From the NCBI RefSeq assembly GCF_018860385.1, contig NZ_JAHKPH010000014.1, positions 94,485-158,484 on the forward strand: a stretch of 64,000 nt of DNA, written 5' to 3'. The translations under genes and the position numbers were made by a program. This document shows, one piece after another, positions 10,134-16,236 of the stretch (within the stretch, counting starts at the first letter, position 1; each line of letters begins with the position of its first letter). The notes beneath the pieces were generated by a model. That model worked only from the letters and a program-made list of their open reading frames with translations, was not told the DNA's origin and searched no databases. Source of the stretch: Reinekea forsetii. GTDB lineage: Bacteria; Pseudomonadota; Gammaproteobacteria; Pseudomonadales; Natronospirillaceae.

Positions 10134-10151
10134 GGGGTAGCGAACTACCCC
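10134..10151 (-). promoter_or_regulatory. Perfect hairpin between peptide gene and Sec-exported protein gene
   Basis: A seven-base-pair perfect stem (GGGGTAG / CTACCCC on the minus strand) closes a TTCG tetraloop and lies between the 80-residue precursor stop and the GTG start of the 105-residue gene. There is no T run after it, so it is more likely an mRNA-stabilising or attenuating hairpin than a strong terminator. Confidence 0.6.
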
Positions 10152-10161
10152 CAAAATCTCA

Positions 10162-10404
10162 TCATGTACCCTGAGGCAAGTTGTGAGCTTGTTTTCTAGC
10201 AGCTCGATCTGCTGATCTAGCATCTGCGCAACTCGAAGTTACCGTAATACTAGTACTAGTACTTTTAACAAATACCACTCCTTTGCTCGAACTTGCTGTC
10301 GTATTATTGGTAACACTACTAGCACCGCTGCTATTACACTGTTCAAGGACAGTAGCTCCACCAAATACTTCTTTTAAATTCAATTCATTTACGATAATTA
10401 TCAT
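10162..10404 (-). CDS. Double-glycine leader peptide precursor, 80 residues, Ser/Thr-rich core
   Basis: Predicted precursor of an exported microcin-like peptide. Leader MIIIVNELNLKEVFGG fits the C39 rule: Leu at -7, Glu at -5, Val at -4 and Gly-Gly at -2/-1. Cleavage would release a 64-residue core beginning ATVLEQCNSSGAS, very rich in Ser/Thr, with one central FVKSTSTSITVTSSC segment and a basic tail (ADRAARKQAH). Only two cysteines are present (QC and SSC), suggesting one disulfide. The 79-residue precursor immediately upstream shares CNSxGAS, the xITVT strand and a CxxAR element, so the two may be a two-component peptide. SD AAGGGG lies ahead of the ATG at 10404; the gene starts nine bases after its neighbour's stop. 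Confidence 0.75.
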   Translation of the reverse strand: MIIIVNELNLKEVFGGATVLEQCNSSGASSVTNNTTASSSKGVVFVKSTSTSITVTSSCADARSADRAARKQAHNLPQGT

Positions 10405-10413
10405 ATCAACCCC

Positions 10414-10653
10414 TTAAGTATTGCGAGCTTCGCCACAAGTCATGGTATATGTTGTGGAGCTTGATGTGCTGGCGGTACCAGTAACCTTACCAACAGTCTC
10501 GTTTACAGACAGTTTGTTCGTAACGGTTATAGTAACCTTATCATTGTCGCTTGCTCCTATTGAATTGCAATAATTGGCTACTAGTGACTTAACTTCGTCT
10601 GAACTTCCAGAACCACATACTTCAGCTAATTCAATCCCAACTAATTCTTTCAT
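10414..10653 (-). CDS. Double-glycine-type (GS) leader peptide precursor, 79 residues
   Basis: Predicted exported peptide precursor. Leader MKELVGIELAEVCGS fits the C39 pattern (Leu -7, Glu -5, Val -4, Gly-Ser at -2/-1), giving a core of about 64 residues: GSSDEVKSLVANYCNSIGAS, then DNDKVTITVTNKLSVNE, then a Thr/Ser-rich stretch and TMTCGEARNT. Two core cysteines match those of the 80-residue neighbour in spacing and context, so the two are probably paralogues. An SD AAAAGGAA precedes the start. The first codon of this gene sits at the exact edge of the 516-base duplicated block: upstream sequence and start codon are shared with the 77-residue precursor at 12313-12546, while the body is different. 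Confidence 0.75.
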   Translation of the reverse strand: MKELVGIELAEVCGSGSSDEVKSLVANYCNSIGASDNDKVTITVTNKLSVNETVGKVTGTASTSSSTTYTMTCGEARNT

Positions 10654-10674
10654 TTCCTTTTCATTTTATAATTT

Positions 10675-10712
10675 ACAACCCCAGTCATCTTGGCGATTTC
10701 CTCAAAGGTTGT
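10675..10712 (-). promoter_or_regulatory. Hairpin element H2, copy 1
   Basis: Between the 50-residue precursor and the 79-residue precursor. The outer stem ACAACC / GGTTGT encloses an apical sequence GCCAAGATGAC that is shared with hairpin H1 (10989-11032) although the outer stems differ in sequence. Conserved apex with a changed stem suggests a selected RNA structure. The position in the 5' untranslated region of a peptide gene fits control of translation or mRNA processing. No T run. Confidence 0.5.
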
Positions 10713-10770
10713 ATTGGTTTACAAGAAAGTGAACCATTTCACTCGCTCGATTTGCTCTATAGCAAATTTT

Positions 10771-10923
10771 TTAAAGTATATTCACATTAATTGGTCTTGG
10801 AGTCGGCAACAAAAGCTTCTTGCCACCTACTTTTGGCAATGATCTACCTTTGTGTTTTGGCGTTACAGCACTTCGACCAGCGCCTTTTACTTCTACTAGA
10901 TTTTTAGGACCAATATCTTCCAT
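10771..10923 (-). CDS. 50-residue basic peptide precursor, copy 1 (GA-type leader)
   Basis: Too short for many gene callers but well supported. The ATG at 10923 has an AAAAGGAAAA ribosome site upstream and the frame closes with TAA at 10771. Leader MEDIGPKNLVEVKGA matches the island's leader pattern (Leu -7, Glu -5, Val -4, Gly -2), with Ala at -1. The released core would be about 35 residues: GRSAVTPKHKGRSLPKVGGK then KLLLPTPRPINVNIL. It is strongly cationic, proline-rich at its end and cysteine-free, which resembles linear antimicrobial peptides. A second copy is at 12664-12816 and differs by one residue (Ile45 here, Val there). Confidence 0.78.
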   Translation of the reverse strand: MEDIGPKNLVEVKGAGRSAVTPKHKGRSLPKVGGKKLLLPTPRPINVNIL

Positions 10924-10988
10924 GTGTTTTCCTTTTCAAGTTTTATTGTTAAACTCGAAAGACCTCATTCCTTTTCGAGTGTTGGTTA

Positions 10989-11032
10989 GGGGCGCTTCCG
11001 GTCATCTTGGCGGATATCTCAAGGGGCGCCCC
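10989..11032 (-). promoter_or_regulatory. Hairpin element H1, copy 1
   Basis: A GC-rich stem (GGGGCGC / GCGCCCC) encloses an apical region with CGCCAAGATGACCGG. It lies in the 5' region of the 50-residue precursor gene, 66 bases before its start and after the end of the hlyD remnant. Shares the CGCCAAGATGAC apex with H2. Could terminate or process the upstream hlyD transcript, or control the peptide gene. Confidence 0.5.
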
Positions 11033-11115
11033 GCTTTTATCACCATCAAACGTGTGATTCCTTTCTACTCGTTTATCATCTCTAATTTTCACTATCGAAA
11101 TTATGCAGCCAAGCA

Positions 11116-11166
11116 CTACAACCTACCTTTTAAACTGAATAGGGGCTCAAATAACCATTCTAATAG
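11116..11166 (-). pseudogene. Remnant of hlyD 3' end (last 16 codons)
   Basis: Minus-strand codons LLEWLFEPLFSLKGRL followed by TAG are identical in protein sequence to the C-terminus of the intact adaptor gene ending at 13009. They are fused directly to the truncated transporter copy in a different frame. The rest of the adaptor gene is missing, which marks a deletion between two tandem cassettes. Confidence 0.9.
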
Positions 11167-11695
11167 GGAAGGGCGCAACCACCGCAAAGAGCTGTAATAA
11201 AAAAGACAGCGCCACAATGGTGATTATATTTTGTTTAAGTCCAAAAATACGTTGCCAAAAGTGAGACAAGGTTAGCTTTTGTCGCACTTCCTTTTTCTCG
11301 AATTTTGCAGTGGGTGTTAGCTCAAGTGCAATACCGGTGAAGTGCTGTGAAAACTCCGCATGACTATAAACCACCTCACCAATAGCCGGATCAAGAATCG
11401 TGACTTTGGATTTACCAACAGCCTTTAATACAACAAAGTGATTCATGTCCCAATGTAAGATGCAAGGGAGTTGGAGCTGTGACAAATCTGCAAGGTCTAA
11501 CTGCAAAGCTCGACCCGCTTGCTCTAACTTCGCAGCTATATCCATGAGCTGCTTTAAGTTGGTGCCTTGCAACGAAATCTTAAATTGATTTCTTAAATTT
11601 GAGAGGTCAGATACATAGCCATAGTGACCCGCGATCATACCGACGCAGGCAAGACTACATTCTGAAATTTCGGTTTGTAGTATTAATTTCATCAA
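11147..11695 (-). CDS. Truncated C39 transporter copy: peptidase domain plus one membrane helix (chimaeric end)
   Basis: A 182-residue frame, 13 differences in the first 176 residues from the intact transporter at 7162-9228. It keeps the whole C39 peptidase domain with Cys13, His86 and Asp102 and the first membrane helix (NIITIVALSFLLQLFAVVAP). It stops six residues after the fusion point, reading out of frame through the hlyD remnant (PIRMVI). All ATP-binding and remaining membrane segments are gone. Gly14 next to the catalytic cysteine is Ser here. The frame is intact over the whole peptidase domain, so it may still work as a membrane-tethered leader peptidase, or it may be a recent pseudogene. 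Confidence 0.85.
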   Translation of the reverse strand: MMKLILQTEISECSLACVGMIAGHYGYVSDLSNLRNQFKISLQGTNLKQLMDIAAKLEQAGRALQLDLADLSQLQLPCILHWDMNHFVVLKAVGKSKVTILDPAIGEVVYSHAEFSQHFTGIALELTPTAKFEKKEVRQKLTLSHFWQRIFGLKQNIITIVALSFLLQLFAVVAPFPIRMVI

Positions 11696-12017
11696 GTTTT
11701 TTATCTACCTTATTTCGCCAACAAATTCGAAATCGAAATATTTGAATACTGTAAGCAGGATAGCGAAGTAAATGTCCATAAATTGAAGTCGATAAAACAA
11801 TGATTCTTCTAGCTCAACACTGTTGTCTACGTAAAAAATAATAGCAGCGATATCTCATACGAATGCTTCGCGCTGCTAAAGTAGGGCAGGGACTACAATT
11901 CTCTTCATAAATCGCCCAAACAAAGACCCTCTAAAAATTTAGCACTACTTGGCTAGCAGATTAATTAGGCAGAAAAAATGTTACATCCCAACTGTTAGAT
12001 TACTCACCTCCCTAAGT
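11696..12017. other. 322-base intergenic stretch without a supported gene
   Basis: AT-rich spacer between the two-helix membrane protein and the truncated transporter copy. The only frame I noted is a 24-codon hydrophobic one on the minus strand (11705-11779, MDIYFAILLTVFKYFDFEF...), without a convincing ribosome site, so I do not call it. No repeat of the C39 or hlyD sequences seen here. Confidence 0.5.
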
Positions 12018-12206
12018 CTACTCTTCCAAGGAGGATTTATTTACTCTTAGATTCCTCCCTAGTTTTGGCCAATAAACAATTAAAAAATGCGTAATCAGTA
12101 ATCCCACCAGTGCAACTGTATTAAGCATCTCACCTGATTGATAATTAACTACAATCACAAATGACAGCATAAATAGAATTTCTAAAATCCCCCTTAAATT
12201 CATCAA
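12018..12206 (-). CDS. Two-helix small membrane protein, candidate immunity protein
   Basis: A 62-residue protein with two hydrophobic segments (residues 7-22, ILEILFMLSFVIVVNY, and 28-46, VALVGLLITHFLIVYWP) and a basic C-terminal tail (KLGRNLRVNKSSLEE). It follows the 77-residue peptide gene on the same strand by about 100 bases. Immunity proteins of class II microcins and bacteriocins are often of this size and topology and encoded directly after the toxin gene. That is the basis for the suggestion; there is no sequence family I recognise. An SD-like AGGAGGAAAA lies just before the ATG. Confidence 0.6.
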   Translation of the reverse strand: MMNLRGILEILFMLSFVIVVNYQSGEMLNTVALVGLLITHFLIVYWPKLGRNLRVNKSSLEE

Positions 12207-12282
12207 ACCTTTTCCTCCTAACTTAATATTTTATTAAACTCGGTATAAATCAACTAAAACTTAAAAACTCAATAGCCAACTT

Positions 12283-12298
12283 AGGGGGAGAGCCCCCC
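12283..12298 (-). promoter_or_regulatory. G/C hairpin after the 77-residue precursor
   Basis: GGGGG-AGAG-CCCCC (plus strand reading) directly downstream of the 77-residue precursor stop and before the membrane-protein gene. No T run on the minus strand, so it more likely protects the 3' end of the precursor mRNA than stops transcription. Confidence 0.5.
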
Positions 12299-12312
12299 CC
12301 TTCCTTACTAAA

Positions 12313-12546
12313 TTAGTTACATGTTGCTATTGAAACAAGACCAGCGGCCATAGAAACATATGGAGCTTTTTTCGCTGAAAGTACTGCAACATACTGTGAA
12401 CCTCTGCAAATATCTTTCTTTGCCTTCTTAGAATCCCCCTTAATTGCAGAAGTGGCCCAACCAGGGTGGCCACTATAGCCACCGTTAATCAACTTGCCAC
12501 CATTCACTTCTCTTACTAAATTCAGGCTTAATTCTTTCATTTTCAT
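12313..12546 (-). CDS. Double-glycine leader microcin-like precursor, 77 residues
   Basis: Leader MKMKELSLNLVREVNGG ends in a classical Gly-Gly with Val at -4 and Glu at -5. The predicted core of 60 residues starts KLINGGYSGHPGWATSAIKG and continues with a Lys-rich stretch (DSKKAKKDICRGSQ) and a hydrophobic Ala/Val-rich C-terminus (YVSMAAGLVSIATCN). Two cysteines, one central and one penultimate, could form a disulfide. A basic N-terminal half plus an amphipathic, small-residue-rich end resembles pore-forming class II bacteriocins. The second ATG (MKELSL) is an alternative start. The gene abuts copy 2 of the duplicated block; the candidate immunity gene follows. Confidence 0.8.
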   Translation of the reverse strand: MKMKELSLNLVREVNGGKLINGGYSGHPGWATSAIKGDSKKAKKDICRGSQYVAVLSAKKAPYVSMAAGLVSIATCN

Positions 12547-12567
12547 TTCCTTTTCATTTTAAAATTT

Positions 12568-12605
12568 ACAACCCCAGTCATCTTGGCGATTTCCTCAAAG
12601 GTTGT
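12568..12605 (-). promoter_or_regulatory. Hairpin element H2, copy 2
   Basis: Same as 10675-10712: stem ACAACC / GGTTGT with the GCCAAGATGAC apex, 20-odd bases before the 77-residue precursor start. Sequence unchanged relative to copy 1 although the gene behind it differs. Confidence 0.5.
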
Positions 12606-12663
12606 ATTGGTTTACAAGAAAGTGAACCATTTCACTCGCTCGATTTGCTCTATAGCAAATTTT

Positions 12664-12816
12664 TTAAAGTATATTCACATTAACTGGTCTTGGAGTCGGC
12701 AACAAAAGCTTCTTGCCACCTACTTTTGGCAATGATCTACCTTTGTGTTTTGGCGTTACAGCACTTCGACCAGCGCCTTTTACTTCTACTAGATTTTTAG
12801 GACCAATATCTTCCAT
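12664..12816 (-). CDS. 50-residue basic peptide precursor, copy 2
   Basis: Same frame as 10771-10923 with a single amino-acid change near the end (PRPVNVNIL instead of PRPINVNIL). Leader MEDIGPKNLVEVKGA, ATG at 12816, AAAAGGAAAA upstream, TAA at 12664. Preservation of two near-identical open copies next to decayed transporter copies suggests either very recent duplication or selection for peptide dosage. Core properties as for copy 1: cationic, cysteine-free. Confidence 0.78.
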   Translation of the reverse strand: MEDIGPKNLVEVKGAGRSAVTPKHKGRSLPKVGGKKLLLPTPRPVNVNIL

Positions 12817-12881
12817 GTGTTTTCCTTTTCAAGTTTTATTGTTAAACTCGAAAGACCTCATTCCTTTTCGAGTGTTGGTTA

Positions 12882-12925
12882 GGGGCGCTTCCGGTCATCT
12901 TGGCGGATATCTCAAGGGGCGCCCC
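12882..12925 (-). promoter_or_regulatory. Hairpin element H1, copy 2
   Basis: Same as 10989-11032: GGGGCGC / GCGCCCC stem, apex CGCCAAGATGAC. Sits between the adaptor gene stop and the 50-residue precursor. Confidence 0.5.
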
Positions 12926-13008
12926 GCTTTTGTCACCATCAAACGGGTGATTCTTGTCTGTTCGTTTATCATTTCTAATTTTCACTATCGAAATCATGCA
13001 GCCAAGCA

Positions 13009-14310
13009 TTACAACCTACCTTTCAAACTGAATAGTGGCTCAAATAGCCATTCTAATAAGGTTCGTTCTGCTAATTTAATATCGGCTTCTAACGAAATAC
13101 CTTCTTTAAGGCTCAACGGTTGGCCGTATGCGTCAATATTCTGTTGGGCTAGCTTTGCAGTCACTCTGTACATGGGCTCTTGTGCATTGACAGCCAAACC
13201 TGTTAGTTCATTCGGTAACAATACGGTTTGAGAGACATTGGTTATCGTTGCATCGTATTGGCCAAACTTTTGGAAACTAAAGGCCGAGTAACGTATTTTG
13301 ACTGTTTGATCTTTTTCAACAAAACCAATTGCACGAGCGGGCACCAATAACTCTGCCTCTAGCTCGCTGCCCTCTGGGGTTAAAGTCAGTAACGGGATAT
13401 TACTATGTGCTTCTTGCCCTTCACTTATCTGAATATTTGAAACAACACCTGCGCTACTTGCCTTTAATATGTACGCCTGCTGGCCGTAAAGCTGGGTAAT
13501 ACTTTGCGCAATAGCCGAAAGGCTGGCTTCTAATTGGTCTTCACTGTCCATTTGCTCAAAGCTTAAAACCGTGCTTTGTAGTTGAAGTGTTTCTAGCGTA
13601 ATTTTTTGAGCATCGGAAGTACGAGCGATCTCTTGGAGTTGGGACTTTAGCGACAGTACTTTTTCTAAGGCTGCATCGGCATCGCTTTGGGTGGCTAAGG
13701 CCTGATCAGCTAATGACTCCATATTTGCTAACTGTCTTGAGGCTAAATCAAGTTGTTGCGTGATTAGAGTTCTCTGTTTAGTTAAGTGTTTTAGATCACT
13801 TTTTATGGCCACAACGCGCTTGGTTAGCTCATTCGCCTTACCTGCATATACTTCTGGCAAACGGCTAAGTTGATTGGACAGTGTATTCCTTTGGGAGAAA
13901 TACTCATCTAGCATGAGTGTTTCTAAGTGATCACCATTAGCTAGAATTTGATCGCCGTTTATTAAGACGAGTGCTTGATCTTTCACAACCTTGTCGCCTT
14001 CTTTTACGAAGATCTCGCGAACAATACCTGAGCGCGATGCATATACTTTTAACACTCCGGTATTAGGTACTAGAAAGCCCTGCACAGTTTCTTTACGCGC
14101 ATAGCTGCCATTGATTAACAGAACCATAGCGGCAGTCACAAACAATATGAGGGTGATCGTTATAATGGAATACGACAGTGGCGGAATTACTAGAACATCG
14201 CCTAACAATCTGTCTTGTTGTTTTTCAACAGCTTGCTTGCGAAATAAACCATGGCGCTCGTCTTTTTGCTCACTAGTACCTAGTGATGCATTGTCCATGT
14301 GAGTGGTCAT
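13009..14310 (-). CDS. HlyD/CvaA-family secretion adaptor protein
   Basis: Membrane-fusion subunit expected to link the C39 transporter to an outer-membrane channel for peptide export. The 433 residues contain: a cytoplasmic N-terminus of about 45 residues; one membrane helix (YSIITITLILFVTAAMVLLI); a biotinyl-lipoyl-like half-motif (GVLKVYASRSGIVREIFVKE followed by GDKVVKDQALVLI); a long coiled coil at about 150-270; the second half-motif (ILKASSAGVVSNIQISEGQE); and a beta-barrel region. CvaA-type adaptors of this length pair with CvaB-type C39 transporters. It is the first gene of the transport part of the island, upstream of the peptides rather than next to its transporter, a result of the cassette duplication. 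Confidence 0.92.
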   Translation of the reverse strand: MTTHMDNASLGTSEQKDERHGLFRKQAVEKQQDRLLGDVLVIPPLSYSIITITLILFVTAAMVLLINGSYARKETVQGFLVPNTGVLKVYASRSGIVREIFVKEGDKVVKDQALVLINGDQILANGDHLETLMLDEYFSQRNTLSNQLSRLPEVYAGKANELTKRVVAIKSDLKHLTKQRTLITQQLDLASRQLANMESLADQALATQSDADAALEKVLSLKSQLQEIARTSDAQKITLETLQLQSTVLSFEQMDSEDQLEASLSAIAQSITQLYGQQAYILKASSAGVVSNIQISEGQEAHSNIPLLTLTPEGSELEAELLVPARAIGFVEKDQTVKIRYSAFSFQKFGQYDATITNVSQTVLLPNELTGLAVNAQEPMYRVTAKLAQQNIDAYGQPLSLKEGISLEADIKLAERTLLEWLFEPLFSLKGRL

Positions 14311-14461
14311 TGCTAATCCCTTTTAAACCAAATAAAACATGACAAACTCTATTGTCAGTTCTGAGCCATCCTTGCTCAATTCGGAAGAACTTTAGTGAGT
14401 TATTGAGTTATTGGCAACAGCTTATTCTGATAGCTTTCAATTTTGTGACCCAGGCCATTGA

Positions 14462-14809
14462 TTAGAAAAAGCTAATTAATAACCAAATAATGATCGGGAC
14501 ACAAAGGGCTTGAAGCACACGCACTCCAGAGAGAGCTCTAGACATATTGTAATTGTTCGAAGAGCTTAGGCTTGCTTTGTTATCCATGAAACCTATAGCA
14601 ACCCGGTTTGCCCTTGATTGGCTTACAAAACTGCCAGTGGAGTGGGTTGACAATATTGAAATAGCAATAAAAATCAGCAAGCCAATTTGAGCAAACATAT
14701 ACTCTTCTATGGTTCTTATGGTTATAAAATCTATGAACTTATTTGCTAAATAAACACCAATCAAAGTGACTATATTAATTAAACATATATCTAGAATGAA
14801 TCGTTTCAT
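14462..14809 (-). CDS. Small membrane protein, three predicted helices, unknown
   Basis: A 115-residue protein with hydrophobic segments at about 9-24 (CLINIVTLIGVYLANK), 40-56 (AQIGLLIFIAISILST) and 97-115 (VLQALCVPIIIWLLISFF). Its start overlaps the end of the upstream hydrolase gene by 35 bases, so translation is probably coupled. By position, size and topology it could be an immunity or accessory membrane protein for the peptide island, but no family is recognised. Confidence 0.6.
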   Translation of the reverse strand: MKRFILDICLINIVTLIGVYLANKFIDFITIRTIEEYMFAQIGLLIFIAISILSTHSTGSFVSQSRANRVAIGFMDNKASLSSSNNYNMSRALSGVRVLQALCVPIIIWLLISFF

Positions 14810-16040
14810 TTAGATCTCCTTTTAGGTTGTCTATAGATGTGCATTCGACACCCCGCTTCAAACTAAGTAAACTTGTTGGTAGCAATGAGTGGTAGGCACC
14901 TTCGTTTATTTGTAATTCTATACAAGAAAAGATCTCTAGATATGAATACGCATAGGCCAGATCAACTATGGGATCATATGCATTAAAAAAGATTAGCACT
15001 GGTACACTACTCGTACTTGGCTTTTGTTGTTTCAGTCTTTTCCCACAAATAAATTGACGGGGATCCCCCCATCGGGCACCGTAAACACCTAGATCGAATA
15101 CAATATATTCATCACGATCTAAGGTTTCAAAATCATTACACATGACTAGCTCAAAATGTGTTCTACTAAAGTGGCTACTTTGACTTACGCTATATCCTTC
15201 ATATTGCGTAGATGCTTTAAAGTCAAACTCGTGCAGAGAACGTATCGCCGCTATCGGACCTTCGTTTGCTAGTACTCTCTGTATTTTTCTAATGAGGTCC
15301 AGCTTCAATACTGGTCTACCTACATTGTCAAAAACTGACGTTCCAATACCTTCTATAAATATTGCCTTTTGGGTTAGCTCAGTAAGTACATTTGGGAACT
15401 TTCGCTTACAATCAGCATCTGCTAAGCACGCCCCTTTTAAATTCAGAAATACTCTTGCGTACATATATGGATCTGGAATGTGATTTTTATGGCTAAATGA
15501 AAGTGGTGCATTTAAAACAAGCCGGTCAATTTCTAGGATACCTAGAATTGTTATTTCAGCCGCCACTCTTGCACTATAAGAAACTCCGTAAAGCACTATA
15601 TCTGTTAAATTAACATCTAACAATCGAGTCGCAATATCCTTGGCAAAACCTTTACTACTATAACTGGAAGCTCCGGGGTTCATACTAATCACCCGAGCTA
15701 AGCAGTCTTCGTAAGAAGTCGCTGCTGAACATGCTAGCGAATTATTAGGAGACGTACCAGGTATTGTATAGATAGTAATAGTGCAAAAATCGCCTTCTGC
15801 TATTAGTAGCGTAACCAATTCAGCAGCTTCGTCCTCAGATATGAAAAAACCAGGCCCTCCTGTACCCGGTAGCACAAGATTTTCATCACACTCATTCAGC
15901 ACACTTTGCCACTTATACTCATAGAATGTATCTACTGCGCCGTTTAGTTTTGAAACCAATAACTTAGTCTCTCGAGCAGAAGATGTATATTCACTACAAG
16001 TTCCAAGTAATAGAAAGGCAAATATCATTAGAAGGGACAA
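14775..16040 (-). CDS. TAP-like alpha/beta hydrolase in the peptide island
   Basis: Predicted exported serine hydrolase resembling the tripeptidyl/prolyl aminopeptidase (TAP-like, S33) group. Visible: an oxyanion motif GTGGPG at about residue 60, a nucleophile elbow YGVSYSARVA (the usual last Gly of GxSxG is Ser), a C-terminal TAP-like segment PVLIFFNAYDPIVD with the catalytic Asp, and a His in EGAYHSLLPTS. Several cysteines suggest an extracytoplasmic protein with disulfides. The N-terminus is hydrophobic (LLMIFAFLLLGTCS). The start at 16040 is TTG; the frame continues upstream without an ATG, and an ATT preceded by AAAGGA near 16075 would give a normal signal peptide, so the start is uncertain. 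Might trim or inactivate the peptides; inference only. Confidence 0.72.
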   Translation of the reverse strand: MSLLMIFAFLLLGTCSEYTSSARETKLLVSKLNGAVDTFYEYKWQSVLNECDENLVLPGTGGPGFFISEDEAAELVTLLIAEGDFCTITIYTIPGTSPNNSLACSAATSYEDCLARVISMNPGASSYSSKGFAKDIATRLLDVNLTDIVLYGVSYSARVAAEITILGILEIDRLVLNAPLSFSHKNHIPDPYMYARVFLNLKGACLADADCKRKFPNVLTELTQKAIFIEGIGTSVFDNVGRPVLKLDLIRKIQRVLANEGPIAAIRSLHEFDFKASTQYEGYSVSQSSHFSRTHFELVMCNDFETLDRDEYIVFDLGVYGARWGDPRQFICGKRLKQQKPSTSSVPVLIFFNAYDPIVDLAYAYSYLEIFSCIELQINEGAYHSLLPTSLLSLKRGVECTSIDNLKGDLNETIHSRYMFN

Positions 16041-16130
16041 TATGAAAATAATTTTCGCGATTGAATTTACAGGCAGTTTAATAAATATTCCTTTAAGTCC
16101 AATTTGTAGTGGTCAACTCAATAAACAGTG

Positions 16131-16156
16131 GATGGAGGAGGTCTCCCCCCTCCATC
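16131..16156 (-). promoter_or_regulatory. Hairpin after the 53-residue precursor
   Basis: Stem GATGGAGG / CCTCCATC with a short inner loop, located right after the position where the frameshifted reading of the precursor would stop (16163) and before the hydrolase gene. No T run. Same placement as hairpins after the other precursors in the island. Confidence 0.55.
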
Positions 16157-16236
16157 TCAGCTCTAGCGTCCCCCTGGACAGATAGATCCAGCTTTACTCC
16201 AACTTGATTTAGCGCAATCCCCAGGTCTAGTCTTAC

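Larger units (their letters stand above)
10651..11166. repeat. 516-base duplicated block, copy 1
   Basis: Matches 12544-13059 base for base in register (offset 1893 throughout, no indel seen). It differs at scattered positions, more of them toward the HlyD end. Contains, on the minus strand, the 3' end of an hlyD-like gene, hairpin H1, the 50-residue precursor gene, hairpin H2 and the start codon of the next precursor. The right edge is the fusion to the truncated transporter gene at about 11166. Confidence 0.92.
12544..13059. repeat. 516-base duplicated block, copy 2
   Basis: Counterpart of 10651-11166 at a constant offset of 1893. Here the hlyD end is part of the complete adaptor gene, so this copy keeps the ancestral junction while copy 1 is the recombined one. 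Confidence 0.92.

Noticed and set aside
10675..10712. Possible integron attC site because of inverted CAACC/GGTTG ends near cassette-like genes.
   Set aside because: The required RYYYAAC and GTTRRRY boxes are absent, and no integrase is in the window.
10820..11197. 125-codon plus-strand frame, and its counterpart at 12713-13231, covering the duplicated block.
   Set aside because: They run antisense to the 50-residue precursor, hairpin H1 and the hlyD end; the minus-strand features explain the conservation.
11705..11779. 24-codon hydrophobic frame upstream of the truncated transporter copy.
   Set aside because: No convincing ribosome site and no related copy elsewhere in the island.
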